A stretch of DNA of 64,000 bases from Acidovorax sp. Leaf78 (GTDB taxonomy: Bacteria > Pseudomonadota > Gammaproteobacteria > Burkholderiales > Burkholderiaceae_C): assembly GCF_001422735.1 (NCBI RefSeq), contig NZ_LMLZ01000012.1:491941-555940 (forward strand). The letters are read 5' to 3'. Positions 16,359 to 24,243 of the stretch are shown one piece after another (position 1 is the stretch's first letter; each line of letters opens with the position of its first letter). The notes under the pieces are model-generated. The model did no database searches and had not been told where the DNA came from. It saw nothing but the letters and a program-made list of their open reading frames with translations. A program made the translations under genes and the position numbers.

Positions 16359-17210
16359 TCAAACCTTCAGCGATCGCTCCAGGTCAGTCAGCCGGTAGCG
16401 GGCCAGGGCCAGGTTGCCCTTGCTGCGGTCAAGCACCAGGTACAGGAACAGGCCTTCGTTGTTGGGGATCAGGCGGATCAGGTGGTATTGCTCGGCCAGC
16501 GTGATCAGGATGTCTTCGATTCCGCGGCGGATGCCCAGGGATTCCATGGTCTTGAGCTTGGCCTGCACAACCTGCGTGTTGCCTGCGGCGGCAAGGTCCA
16601 GGTTCATGCCGCTGCCGGCCTGCGCCAGGCACATGCCGCTGCGGTAGTCCACCACCGCCACGGCCAGCGCGCCGTCGATCGTCATGGCTGCGTCCATGGA
16701 ACTCTTCAGATTCGAACTCATACCGTCTGTGCCTTTTTTCTCTTCGTTGAAATACTCATTGACCGTCTTGACCTTGCCCACCTGCTCCATCAGCACGAAC
16801 CACAGCGTCTGCGGGTCGCTGTTGGGCAACTGGTATTTGTGAACCCCCGCGCGCGGGTGGGTGCGCAGGAACTTGGCGATCTCCATGTCTTCCATCACGG
16901 CGTTGGGCAGCAGGAAGAACCACACCGCCCGCGCGTCCAGCAGCGGCTGCAGCGCCAGCACCGCCGGCAGCATGGTGAAGGCGCCGGGGCCCACCAGGAT
17001 GGCCACGGCGTCGGGCTGGGCTGGCAGCTGGGACAGATCCGGCACGTTGGCAGGCCGGTACCAGCTGATCTCCGGAGACCCCGCCACACCGCCCAGTGGC
17101 ATCTTTTCCCAGGCGCCGTGGCCGGTGGTGCCGGTCACACCGAGCTGGGCCAGCGCGTAGCCGCCAATGCGTGAAGTCAGGTCCAGGACGGCAATTTCGG
17201 GTACGGGCAT
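16359..17210 (-). CDS. Two-domain protein with C-terminal Roadblock/LC7-like domain
   Basis: 283 aa from ATG 17210; an in-frame ATG at 17294 would add 28 poorly protein-like residues. The C-terminal ~115 residues ('AAMTIDGALAVAVVDYRSGM' to 'LALARYRLTDLERSL') have the helix-strand pattern of Roadblock/LC7 proteins, which regulate small GTPases or cytoskeletal filaments in bacteria. The N-terminal half ('PVPEIAVLDLTSRIGGYALA', then a strand-helix-strand run ending 'FVLMEQVGKV') is not recognised and has no P-loop. It has no GTPase neighbour. A sigma-70-like promoter about 245 bp upstream implies a long leader. A short segment around residue 185 ('NEEKKGTDGMSSN') looks like a linker. Confidence 0.65.
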   Translation of the reverse strand: MPVPEIAVLDLTSRIGGYALAQLGVTGTTGHGAWEKMPLGGVAGSPEISWYRPANVPDLSQLPAQPDAVAILVGPGAFTMLPAVLALQPLLDARAVWFFLLPNAVMEDMEIAKFLRTHPRAGVHKYQLPNSDPQTLWFVLMEQVGKVKTVNEYFNEEKKGTDGMSSNLKSSMDAAMTIDGALAVAVVDYRSGMCLAQAGSGMNLDLAAAGNTQVVQAKLKTMESLGIRRGIEDILITLAEQYHLIRLIPNNEGLFLYLVLDRSKGNLALARYRLTDLERSLKV

Positions 17211-17549
17211 CGACGGTCGGCTCGGTAATAAAGAGGGAAAGTGGCTGATCTGGACATCGGGGTTGGTGGACGGGGACTTATCCCCTCGCCCCATGTGGCA
17301 GTGCCGGATGTCGGCGGACAGACCCCCACGAAGCTTCGTCAGCGGCGCGGGTGGGTGTCCGGGTGGCCCGATCCCCCAACGCCCGGCGCGGGACGCCGTG
17401 GGGACGATCGGTTTTTGATCAGGTGCTGGGTCTCAAACCAGGGTTTTCACCTAGGATTTTATGACTTGTATCCAGTTATTGCAAACAGTTGAATTTTGTT
17501 AACAATTGGAATGAACTGGCGAGACTTCCCATCCATTCCTGCTCAACAC
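17211..17549. other. Gene-free stretch between roadblock gene and TonB receptor
   Basis: 339 bp without a credible gene. The left two-thirds is GC-rich (leader of the roadblock gene); the right third is A+T-rich and holds a good sigma-70-like promoter on the minus strand (17456-17484). Nothing else was recognised. Confidence 0.6.
17456..17484 (-). promoter_or_regulatory. Sigma-70-like promoter for the roadblock-domain gene
   Basis: On the minus strand, TTGCAA (17479-17484) and TAAAAT (17456-17461) are separated by exactly 17 bp within an A+T-rich patch. It points toward the roadblock gene, giving a leader of about 240 nt. Confidence 0.5.
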
Positions 17550-17589
17550 GGCCCGGGCGCGGGCTGCCAACCCGCATGGCGCCCGGGCC
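17550..17589 (-). terminator. Stem-loop just after the TonB receptor stop
   Basis: GGCCCGGGCG (17550-17559) pairs with CGCCCGGGCC (17580-17589), and an inner CGGG/CCCG stem adds to it. It lies 6 bp beyond the receptor stop codon. There is no T-tract, so intrinsic termination is uncertain, but position and stem strength fit a 3'-end structure of the zinc locus. Confidence 0.45.
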
Positions 17590-17595
17590 CGTCCA

Positions 17596-19734
17596 TCAAA
17601 ACGCTACCTTTACCCCCACCGTCACGTTGCGCCCCATCAGCGGCGCCGCGTTCTTGATGAACGAGGTGTGCGCATACGCCAGGCGGTCGGTCAGGTTGTT
17701 CGCCTTCACATACACCTGCCACGGTGTGCCGCCGCTGAACTGGCCGCTGTAGCTCACGCCCACATTCAGCATGCCGTACCCGGGCGTGGCGGTTTCGAAC
17801 TCCGCCACACGACCCTGGCGGGCCACCTGCACCCATTCGACCTGGCCTTCCCAGGCGTTCCAGTTGCCGTCCAGGCGCAGGCCGGCGCGGGTGGCGGGGA
17901 TGCGGGGCAGCAGGCCGCCGCCGGCCAGGCGCGCGCGCACGGTGTCGCCGAACAGGGTGATGCCGAAGTGGCGGTTCAGGCGCTGGCGCACCTGGCCTTC
18001 GATGCCGGTGAAGGTGGCGTCGGCCTGGCTGTACTGAAGCAGCTGCAGGCCATCGACCTCGTCCAGCGTGCGGCCGTAGATGTAGTTGCTGATACGGTTG
18101 CGGAACACGCTGACGCCGAAGGTGGTGTCGCCGCTGGTCTTCTTCAGGCTGACGTCGATGTTCTGCGAGATCTCGGAGCGCAGGTCGGGGTTGCCGCGCT
18201 CGTACGTGCTGGTGGCCATGTGCAGGCCCTGGGCGTACAGCTCTTCGGCCGACGGAGCCCGGCTGGCGCGGGTGAACGAGGTGCCCACCTGGTAGCCGGG
18301 CGTGAACTTCCACACCGCACCCAGCGACGCGGACGTGCCGTTGTGGCTGCGCTCGATGCCGCTGGTCTGCGCCTCGGCCGTCTGGCGGTCGTGCCGCAGG
18401 GCGGCTTCGAAGCGCCAGTCGCCCAGGCGGTATTCCTCCAGTGCGAAGAAGCCGAGCTTGCGGGTGATGGTGGGCTCCACATAGGCCTCGTCGCCCTCGG
18501 CGCTGAACTTGCGCTGCGAGGTCTGCAGGCCGATCAGTCCCTTGAAGCCGGCGATGGGCTCGTGCTGCAGCTCGATGCGGGTGTCGTAGGCCTTGTTCTT
18601 GAAGGTGGTGCTGATGGCGCCGTCCTCGACCTCGTCGTGCACGTAGTCGGTGACGCCGGCGCGCAGGCGCAGCGCCGAGAAGCCTGCAAAGGGGTTGCGC
18701 AGCTCACCGCGGATGTCGAAGCGTTCGCTGCGCAGGTCCACCACCGGCACGTCACCGGCCTCGGCGCCGTGGTCATGGTCGTGGCCGTCCTCGCCTTCGT
18801 CGGCATGGGCACCGCAATGCAGGTGGTCGCCGTGGGTGTGGCAGCCCTCGAAGCTGTGGTTGTGGCCCGGCAGGCCGTACTTGGCAGTCTGGCGGGTGTA
18901 GGCCGCGCCCAGGTAGCCGCGGTCGCCCACCCACGACAGGCCCACGCTGCCGGTGTCGGTGCGGTTGAAGCTGCCCAGCACCTTGCGGGCGGGCTCGCCA
19001 TTGGGCGCCCAGCCTTTGCCCACGCGGTAGTCGCTGGCGTCGCGCGAGACGCCTTCCACGTGCACGGCCAGGTTGCCAGTGCCGCCCGTGAGCGAAAAGG
19101 CCCCTGCCCCTTCGCGCGCGCCGGTGTTGGCGCGCAGCTCGGCGCTGCCTTCGTAGCCCTTCTCCGGCACGGCGGTGGGGATCTTGCCGTCCAGCACGTT
19201 GACCACGCCGCCCACGGCACCGTTGCCGTAGACCAGGGCCGACGGGCCGCGCAGCACCTCGATCTGCGTGGCCAGCAAGGGCTCGGACACCACCGCGTGG
19301 TCTGGGCTGATGGTGGAGGCATCGTGCAGCTCGGCCCCATCGGACAGCACCTTGACGCGCGGGCCGTCCATGCCGCGGATGATGGGGCGGCTGGCGCCCG
19401 CGCCGAAATGGCTGCTGGTGATGCCGGGCTCGCTGTTGAGCGTCTCGCCCAGCGTGGCCTCACGGCGGCGCACAAGCTCGTCGCCTTCCAGCACGGTGGC
19501 GGGCGTGGTCATCTCCGTGGCCCCCAGTTGCAGGCCGCTGGCAGACACGGTGACGGGCGGCAGGCTGGGCGCGGTATCGGCCGACACCGGTGCCGATGGT
19601 GCCGCAGCAGGTGCGGCCTGCGCATGCGCGATGCCGGTGCCCGACAGCGCCAGCATGGCCGCGAAGGCCACGGGACGAAGGGCTGGGCAGCTGCGGTGGG
19701 CGGCAGAACGGGGGGCGAGAAGGGTGTGTGTCAT
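17596..19734 (-). CDS. TonB-dependent outer-membrane receptor, probable zinc receptor (ZnuD-like)
   Basis: 712-aa outer-membrane receptor from ATG 19734 with a Sec signal ending near 'GTGIAHAQA'. The plug domain has 'REATLGETLNSEPGITSSHF', 'RPIIRGMDGPRVKVLSDG' and 'EVLRGPSALVYGNGAVGGVV'; the barrel ends in Phe ('NVTVGVKVAF'). A His/Asp/Cys-rich extracellular segment at about residue 310 ('CHTHGDHLHCGAHADEGEDG' then 'HDHDHG') is the hallmark of ZnuD-type zinc receptors. All upstream minus-strand genes back to the Fur/Zur regulator fit zinc import, and this is the outer-membrane entry step. Iron-siderophore transport is the alternative, but is less likely given the His loop. Confidence 0.88.
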   Translation of the reverse strand: MTHTLLAPRSAAHRSCPALRPVAFAAMLALSGTGIAHAQAAPAAAPSAPVSADTAPSLPPVTVSASGLQLGATEMTTPATVLEGDELVRRREATLGETLNSEPGITSSHFGAGASRPIIRGMDGPRVKVLSDGAELHDASTISPDHAVVSEPLLATQIEVLRGPSALVYGNGAVGGVVNVLDGKIPTAVPEKGYEGSAELRANTGAREGAGAFSLTGGTGNLAVHVEGVSRDASDYRVGKGWAPNGEPARKVLGSFNRTDTGSVGLSWVGDRGYLGAAYTRQTAKYGLPGHNHSFEGCHTHGDHLHCGAHADEGEDGHDHDHGAEAGDVPVVDLRSERFDIRGELRNPFAGFSALRLRAGVTDYVHDEVEDGAISTTFKNKAYDTRIELQHEPIAGFKGLIGLQTSQRKFSAEGDEAYVEPTITRKLGFFALEEYRLGDWRFEAALRHDRQTAEAQTSGIERSHNGTSASLGAVWKFTPGYQVGTSFTRASRAPSAEELYAQGLHMATSTYERGNPDLRSEISQNIDVSLKKTSGDTTFGVSVFRNRISNYIYGRTLDEVDGLQLLQYSQADATFTGIEGQVRQRLNRHFGITLFGDTVRARLAGGGLLPRIPATRAGLRLDGNWNAWEGQVEWVQVARQGRVAEFETATPGYGMLNVGVSYSGQFSGGTPWQVYVKANNLTDRLAYAHTSFIKNAAPLMGRNVTVGVKVAF

Positions 19735-19797
19735 GGTGGTGCTTGCTTGCAACGGGCAGGTGCGCACCGCAATGGCAAAGCCAGGTGTGCGGCGCGC

Positions 19798-19823
19798 GGC
19801 TTTACGCCATGGGGCGTAAAGCC
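19798..19823. promoter_or_regulatory. Perfect 11-bp inverted repeat in the leader of the TonB receptor
   Basis: GGCTTTACGCC (19798-19808) and GGCGTAAAGCC (19813-19823) are separated by 4 bp, 64 bp upstream of the receptor start. There is no T-tract on either side. It could be an operator or an mRNA hairpin; it does not resemble the palindrome in front of the Fur/Zur gene. Confidence 0.5.
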
Positions 19824-19828
19824 ATGAA

Positions 19829-19883
19829 CAAAAATGGCCTCCAGCGCTTGATGGTCAAGCGCTAGCAGCTATGAAATCAGGAG
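19829..19883. repeat. Dispersed imperfect palindrome, copy 1 (intergenic)
   Basis: This is the best-preserved copy of the family: core AGCGCTTGA-TGG-TCAAGCGCT (19843-19863), flanked by AAAAATGGCC on one side and AGCAGCTATGAAA on the other. It lies in the gap upstream of the TonB receptor. Confidence 0.75.
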
Positions 19884-20052
19884 TTAACTGAAGGAAGAAG
19901 CAGTGACGGCCGCGATAAACGGCGGCCCGTGGTCGCGCCTACGGCTGCACGGCGATCCCATCCGATCAAGTGCGGTGCAGTGCTGTCAGGCGACAAGGCT
20001 CAGGCAGGCACTGGACGGGCCAGCCGCCAAAGAGCCTGGGGCGTGGTGCTTC

Positions 20053-20526
20053 TCAGCCCCGAGGCGGGCCGCGCGCCTGGAACAGCGCGACATGCGCAGC
20101 GGCGGTGCGCAGCGCATGGTCGGCAGGCGGTGCGTGCGCAGGCACCGCGTCGGGCAGCGCCAGGGTGGCACTGTGCAGGGCATCGCCCAGCGCAAGCTGG
20201 TCGAGCAAAAGGCAATCCACGGGCGCGTGCTGCCCCAGGAACAGCGACCAGAGCCCGTGGCCGTGGGACGCAGCGGGCAGCGGCGCGGCATTGGCCGTGC
20301 CAGAGGCTGTCGCTGCCGATGCCAAGGGCAACGAAGACGCCAGGGCCGCGCTGTGCGCCAGCGCCTGCCCGGCATGCACCCGGTCCAACGCGCCGCCGTG
20401 CGCCACCTGGTGCAGCCGCCCCAGTGTCGGCACCACCACCAGGGCCAGCAGCAGCCACGCCAGCGCCAGCCGCACCAGGGCCTGGGTCTGCAGGCGGCCC
20501 GTCCACCGGCCCACACCGCCCGGCAT
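20053..20526 (-). CDS. DUF2946-like membrane-anchored protein
   Basis: About 157 aa from ATG 20526; a start at 20664 is possible, but its extra 46 residues look like leader sequence read through. One N-terminal hydrophobic helix ('LVRLALAWLLLALVVVPTLG') is followed by a His-containing Ala/Pro-rich region, a single Cys ('APVDCLLLDQLALGDALHS') and a C-terminal 'FQARGPPRG'. This layout and the ending resemble DUF2946 proteins, small exported proteins found beside copper and zinc TonB receptors. A metal-handling role in the periplasm is inferred from context. The family assignment is tentative. Confidence 0.6.
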   Translation of the reverse strand: MPGGVGRWTGRLQTQALVRLALAWLLLALVVVPTLGRLHQVAHGGALDRVHAGQALAHSAALASSLPLASAATASGTANAAPLPAASHGHGLWSLFLGQHAPVDCLLLDQLALGDALHSATLALPDAVPAHAPPADHALRTAAAHVALFQARGPPRG

Positions 20527-20682
20527 CTGCCAAGGCGCACCCTGCCCCGCGCTGCGGCGGGCAGGCGATGGCAGATGCCGGCGTGGGCGGGATGGAACAG
20601 TCACGACAAGATGCAGTGCAAAAACGAAAGGGAATCCACCATTGAGGCAAGGCGCATGGCGCAAAACGCTGCGCCCCTGCGA

Positions 20683-21279
20683 TTATTTCACCGGCACGGC
20701 CTCCACCACGCGGTAATACAGGCCGTACTGGTCATTGTGGAGCACGGTGAACTTGCCCTCGACCACCACGGGCTCCATCGAATAGCGCACGGGGGTCTTG
20801 GCCTTCACCTCGACCATGCTCTCGGGCCCCCCCGGCAGGCAGAACGAGCAGGTCAGCGGCACCGAAGTGAGCAGAAAGTGCGTCTGCGTGGCCTTGGCAT
20901 CCAGCGGCATCATGAAACCCTGGATGCGCTGCGTGGTCTTGTCCATGCCCTTTTGCGCATCGCTGAACACGGGCAGGATGCCGTCCTTGGTGGTCTTCTT
21001 GGTCAGGTCGGTCAGCACCGACCAAGGAATCACATCCGTGCGCTGGGGCAGCGGCGCGATGGGACTGTTCGGGCTGTGATACCCCGCCCCCGAGCCCGAC
21101 GGCACACCCGCCACCGGCGCTCCACCAGCACCCGCCGGCAACGGCGAACTGAGCACGGGCGCTGCGGAAGGCTTGGCTTGTGCCAGCGCGGTGCCAGAGA
21201 CACCGACACCCAACGCCAGGGCCAAAGGCAGAGCGATAGAGCGCCCGGGCACAAACCGAGGCAACAAACGATGGTGCAT
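20683..21279 (-). CDS. DUF3299 domain-containing periplasmic protein
   Basis: 198 aa with a signal peptide (residues ~1-34, 'ALPLALALGVGVSGTALAQA') and a Pro/Ser/Gly-rich spacer. The DUF3299 domain follows ('IQGFMMPLDAKATQTHFLLT', then 'TCSFCLPGGPESMVEVKA' and 'VVVEGKFTVLHNDQYGLYYR'). DUF3299 proteins recur in zinc-regulated transport clusters, for example zrgE of the Vibrio ZrgABCDE system as I recall it, but their biochemistry is unknown. The CxxC-like 'CSFC' could bind metal. It belongs to the zinc locus by position and strand. Confidence 0.82.
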   Translation of the reverse strand: MHHRLLPRFVPGRSIALPLALALGVGVSGTALAQAKPSAAPVLSSPLPAGAGGAPVAGVPSGSGAGYHSPNSPIAPLPQRTDVIPWSVLTDLTKKTTKDGILPVFSDAQKGMDKTTQRIQGFMMPLDAKATQTHFLLTSVPLTCSFCLPGGPESMVEVKAKTPVRYSMEPVVVEGKFTVLHNDQYGLYYRVVEAVPVK

Positions 21280-21432
21280 ATAAATCCCTTCCGTGAACGC
21301 CCTGCAAACACAAGGCCAGCCATTCCATCACCGCATCAACGCTGTCGATCAGCGGCTTGATTCCCCCCGAGCTTATTTGCGGCTGCGCACTGCAAAACCG
21401 GCGCGCCCCCATACCAGTGCCCCCGTGGAACC

Positions 21433-21496
21433 GGCTCCGCCGGGCCACCGGGGGCGTCCCCCTCAGGGGGAAGGCGCGTAGCGCCTCAGGGGGAGC
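21433..21496. repeat. Comamonadaceae-type GC repeat (CCCCTCAGGGG element)
   Basis: A GC-rich intergenic block with nested stems: CCCCC-TCA-GGGGG, then GGCGC-GTA-GCGCC, and a second CCTCAGGGGGA. The arrangement matches an intergenic repeat I recall as frequent in Acidovorax/Polaromonas relatives. It lies between the small Cys protein and the DUF3299 gene; only one copy is seen in this window. Confidence 0.55.
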
Positions 21497-21497
21497 A

Positions 21498-21755
21498 TCA
21501 GTGCACGTGGCGCATCCCACAATACTTGCCAATCCCCAGACCCTTGCACGCGGTCTGGAGTTCCTTCTGGCAGGTGTCGTGGTCCTTGCCGGATTCCAGG
21601 CACTTGGCAGCGGCCTCGTGCGCGGCGGCCATGGCCCGGTGGCGCTCGATGTCGGCCTTGGTTTCCTTGTCGGAATGCGCGCCCTGCGCGTTGGCCACGG
21701 CACCGGCCAACAGCAGCAATGGCACCAGGGCCAGGGTGGTGAACAGTTTTTTCAT
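21498..21755 (-). CDS. Small secreted Cys/His-containing protein in zinc locus
   Basis: 85 aa with a clear signal peptide ('KLFTTLALVPLLLLAGAVAN', cut after AQ/AN-A). The mature ~60-residue helical domain has four cysteines ('KCLES', 'DTCQKEL', 'TACKGLG', 'YCGMRHVH') and several histidines. I recognise no named family. Its place between the ABC permease and DUF3299 genes, 74 bp after the former, and its metal-ligand-type residues suggest a periplasmic zinc chaperone or sensor; this is inference. The expected DUF2796 zinc-binding protein of other such loci is absent, and this protein may take its place. Confidence 0.75.
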   Translation of the reverse strand: MKKLFTTLALVPLLLLAGAVANAQGAHSDKETKADIERHRAMAAAHEAAAKCLESGKDHDTCQKELQTACKGLGIGKYCGMRHVH

Positions 21756-21829
21756 GAAGAACCTTTCGAAGGATGGGGAGTGAAGTGAATGAAACGAAAT
21801 GAACTGACGTGAAATGAAGAAGAGGAAGC

Positions 21830-23065
21830 TCAGGGCTGGCTCAGCAGGTCCGCCACCTCGGTGCGGTAGGCCTGCATGGCTGGCAACAGCGCCGCCAGCG
21901 CCGCCACGGCACCGGCCAGCAGCGGCACGCCCGCCTCGGCCGGCAGCCACACCAGGCCGCTGACCGGCAGCAGGCCTTGAGACTGCAGCACCCAGCCCAG
22001 CGTGTGCGCCAGGGCGTGGCCCATCAGCAAGCCCAGGGCCGACGCCATGGCGGCCAGCCACAGCGCCTCCCACAGCACCAGCCCGGCCACGCGGCCGGGG
22101 GGGGCGCCCAGCATGCGCAGCATGGCCAGGTCGGCCCGGCGCTCGCGCACCGCGTTCCACAGCGCAATGAACACGCTGAGCGCGGCCACGGCCAGCAGCA
22201 CGCCGCCAAACGCGCGCAGCACATCGGCTCCCACACCCAGCAGGCGCAGCAGGCGCGTCACCTCGATGGCGGGCGCGGCGGCCTGCAAGGCGGTGTCGGC
22301 ATTGATCTGGCGCGGCAGCGTGACGGCGGCCAGGGGCGTGCGGTAGCGCAGCAGTGCCACGGTCACTTCGCGCTCTTCCTTCAATATCTCCAGGTCCTCG
22401 GGCTCGGTGGCCGTGGCGGTCTCGTGCACCATCCAGACGGATTCGGTGCTGGTCAGCACAAGGCGGTCGAGCACGCAGGCGCAAGGCGCCAGCACGCCGC
22501 TCACGCGGTAGGGATGGTCGCCGTGCGCGTGCCCTCCCCCGCCCAGGCCGTGGCTGCCGATGAAGGTGGCGCCCACCAGCGGCGCACCGCCGTGGTCGGG
22601 CTTGACAATGCCGCGCGCCACGCTGGCGCCCAGCACGGCGTCCATGGGCTGCTGCCACAAGCCGCCTTCGGCCAGGGTGGCGCCGTAGTGCGACACATAG
22701 TCCGGCGTGGTGCCCACGATGCGGTAGCCCTGGTAGCTGTCGCCCAGGCTCAGCGGGATGACCTGCGCCACCAGCGGGTTCTTTTGCAGCGCCTGCACCT
22801 CTTGCAGCGGGATGTTGCCCGTGGGCACGTCGATGTGGAACACGCCCGCCAGGATCAGTTGCAGCGGGCTGCCCTTGGCGCCCACCACCAGGTCGATGCC
22901 GTCGAGGTCGCGCTCAAAAGCTGTGTCGAGCTGCGTGGCCACCAGCAGCACCAGCGTGATGGCGGCCAGGCCCAGCGTGAGCACCAGCAGGTTGAGCACG
23001 GCGGCCAGCGGACGGGACCACAGGTAGCGCCATGACAGGGATGCGAGCTTTACTATGTTTTTCAT
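21830..23065 (-). CDS. ABC transporter permease (FtsX/MacB type), zinc-associated
   Basis: 411-aa permease with one N-terminal helix ('LAAVLNLLVLTLGLAAITLV'), a large periplasmic domain and three C-terminal helices of the FtsX fold ('VLLAVAALSVFIALWNAVRE', 'ALWLAAMASALGLLMGHALA', 'GVPLLAGAVAALAALLPAMQ'). The periplasmic domain carries a His-rich patch ('GLGGGGHAHGDHPYRVSGVL') and a CxC ('APCACVLDR') suited to metal contact. The start codon overlaps the ATPase stop (ATGA), so the two are coupled. Members are known from zinc-regulated clusters. The exact transport direction and chemistry are not established. Confidence 0.88.
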   Translation of the reverse strand: MKNIVKLASLSWRYLWSRPLAAVLNLLVLTLGLAAITLVLLVATQLDTAFERDLDGIDLVVGAKGSPLQLILAGVFHIDVPTGNIPLQEVQALQKNPLVAQVIPLSLGDSYQGYRIVGTTPDYVSHYGATLAEGGLWQQPMDAVLGASVARGIVKPDHGGAPLVGATFIGSHGLGGGGHAHGDHPYRVSGVLAPCACVLDRLVLTSTESVWMVHETATATEPEDLEILKEEREVTVALLRYRTPLAAVTLPRQINADTALQAAAPAIEVTRLLRLLGVGADVLRAFGGVLLAVAALSVFIALWNAVRERRADLAMLRMLGAPPGRVAGLVLWEALWLAAMASALGLLMGHALAHTLGWVLQSQGLLPVSGLVWLPAEAGVPLLAGAVAALAALLPAMQAYRTEVADLLSQP

Positions 23066-23112
23066 AGCTGGTTGCGCCCGTCCAGAGCGCGGTGGGCCGC
23101 TGTTTCATTCAA
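23052..23112. repeat. Dispersed imperfect palindrome, copy 6 (spans ATPase stop / permease start)
   Basis: Read on the minus strand, the copy supplies the last ~15 codons of the ATPase, its TGA stop and the ATG of the permease ('CAGCTATGAAA'). It matches copy 1 in the sequences TTTCAT, GCGC...GAGCGC and CAGCTATGAAA. Confidence 0.6.
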
Positions 23113-23742
23113 ATCCAGCTGCTGCGCGCCGGCCAGCGCCTGCACCACGCGCTGGTCGTGCGTGGCGATGACCAGGCTGGCGCCACACGCGGCGGCGCTG
23201 CGCTGCAGCAGGGACAGCGCGTCGGCGGCGGCTTCGTCGTCCAGGCTGGCGGTGGGTTCGTCGGCCAGCAGCAGCTCGGGCGCCAGCAGCACCGCCCGCG
23301 CCAGCGCCACGCGCTGCGCCTGCCCGCCCGAGATCTGGTGCGGCTTGCGCGCGGCCAGCTCTGCCACACCCAGTTGCGCCAGCGCGCGGGCTATTGCAGA
23401 GTCGTCGCGCGGCAGCCCGGCTGCAAAGTAGACCAGGCCCAGGTTGTCCGCCACGGTGAGCGCGCTGGACAGGTGCAGCTTTTGCGGCAAGAACCCGATG
23501 CTGCGCGCGCGCCAGGCATCGAGCTCCGCGCCGCGCTGCGTGCCCAGCTGCAGGCCGCCCACGAACAGGTCACCGCCGCTCGCGCCGCGCAGGCCGGCAA
23601 TGAGCGACAGCCAGGTGGACTTGCCCGTGCCCGAACGGCCGCGCAGCAGCAGCGTGCCGCCCTGGTTCAGGTCCACATCCGGAAAGCGCAGCGGCGCATC
23701 GCCCGTGGGGTAGGTGTAGGCAAGCCCTCGGGTCCGGATCAT
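23062..23742 (-). CDS. ABC transporter ATP-binding protein (LolD-like), zinc-associated
   Basis: 226-aa ATPase pairing with the FtsX-type permease: Walker A 'GRSGTGKSTWLSLIAGL', 'IGFLPQKLHLSSALTVADNL' (Q-loop), signature 'QISGGQAQRVALARAVLL', Walker B 'LLLADEPTASLDDE' and switch 'VIATHDQRV'. Start ATG 23742 overlaps the stop of the Fur/Zur gene (ATGA), and its own stop overlaps the permease start. The last ~15 residues ('NETAAHRALDGRNQL') are encoded by a dispersed palindrome and are not part of the conserved fold. Confidence 0.92.
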   Translation of the reverse strand: MIRTRGLAYTYPTGDAPLRFPDVDLNQGGTLLLRGRSGTGKSTWLSLIAGLRGASGGDLFVGGLQLGTQRGAELDAWRARSIGFLPQKLHLSSALTVADNLGLVYFAAGLPRDDSAIARALAQLGVAELAARKPHQISGGQAQRVALARAVLLAPELLLADEPTASLDDEAAADALSLLQRSAAACGASLVIATHDQRVVQALAGAQQLDLNETAAHRALDGRNQL

Positions 23743-24218
23743 GCCGCCGCGCCCTCGGCAGGGTGCGCGCAGCCCGCGCAGCGGCCCCGCACGGCGATGT
23801 CCACCGCCAGGCTCTCGTGCCCTGCGGTGGCCAGCGCCTGCAGCACCTGCTTCAACGCTGTCTGCACCTTGGCAGAGCCTTGCGACAGGCGGAACTGGCG
23901 GTGGCAGTCGTCGCATTCAAAGCGCGGTGCAGCGCCGTCCTCGCCTTGGGGTGCGAGCGCATACCGCGTCACGCGGGCGGCATCCACCTGCTTGTGCAGC
24001 AGTCCGGCCGCGGCAAAACGGTCGAGCATGCGATAGACGGTGACTTTGTTGACCGGGGCGCCGGCAGTGGCCAGGGCGGCCTCGACTTCGGGTTCGGAGA
24101 AGGCTGCGTCTGGGCGGGCTGCGTACAGCGCTGCCAGTGCGCGTGTGGCACGGGTCGCACGCATACCTGCGGGCAGCGACCAAGTGGGGCTGGATGGGCG
24201 TGAAGACGTGGCAGGCAT
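23739..24218 (-). CDS. zur: Fur-family transcriptional regulator, probable Zur
   Basis: 159 aa from ATG 24218; an earlier in-frame ATG (24341) is unlikely because a palindromic operator lies between. The winged helix reads 'TRALAALYAARPDAAFSEPE', then 'VNKVTVYRMLDRFAAAGLLH'. The dimerisation domain has two zinc-type Cys pairs ('FECDDCHRQF' and 'RGRCAGCAHP') as in Zur and Fur. Fur, Zur, PerR and Mur cannot be told apart from these motifs alone, but the gene is translationally coupled to an ABC system and followed by a His-rich TonB receptor, which favours zinc. It probably represses the whole downstream cluster when zinc is plentiful. Confidence 0.85.
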   Translation of the reverse strand: MPATSSRPSSPTWSLPAGMRATRATRALAALYAARPDAAFSEPEVEAALATAGAPVNKVTVYRMLDRFAAAGLLHKQVDAARVTRYALAPQGEDGAAPRFECDDCHRQFRLSQGSAKVQTALKQVLQALATAGHESLAVDIAVRGRCAGCAHPAEGAAA

Positions 24219-24243
24219 GGACAGCGATGGGCAAGCAGAGTGG

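Larger units (their letters stand above)
19735..20052. other. Gene-free stretch upstream of the TonB receptor
   Basis: 318 bp between the DUF2946-like stop and the receptor start. It contains a perfect 11-bp inverted repeat (19798-19823) and a copy of the dispersed palindrome (19829-19883), described separately. No recognisable -10/-35 pair was found. Confidence 0.6.

Noticed and set aside
17668..19827. 719-codon plus-strand open frame opposite the TonB receptor
   Set aside because: No recognisable domain; the minus-strand frame carries signal, plug, His-rich loop and terminal Phe.
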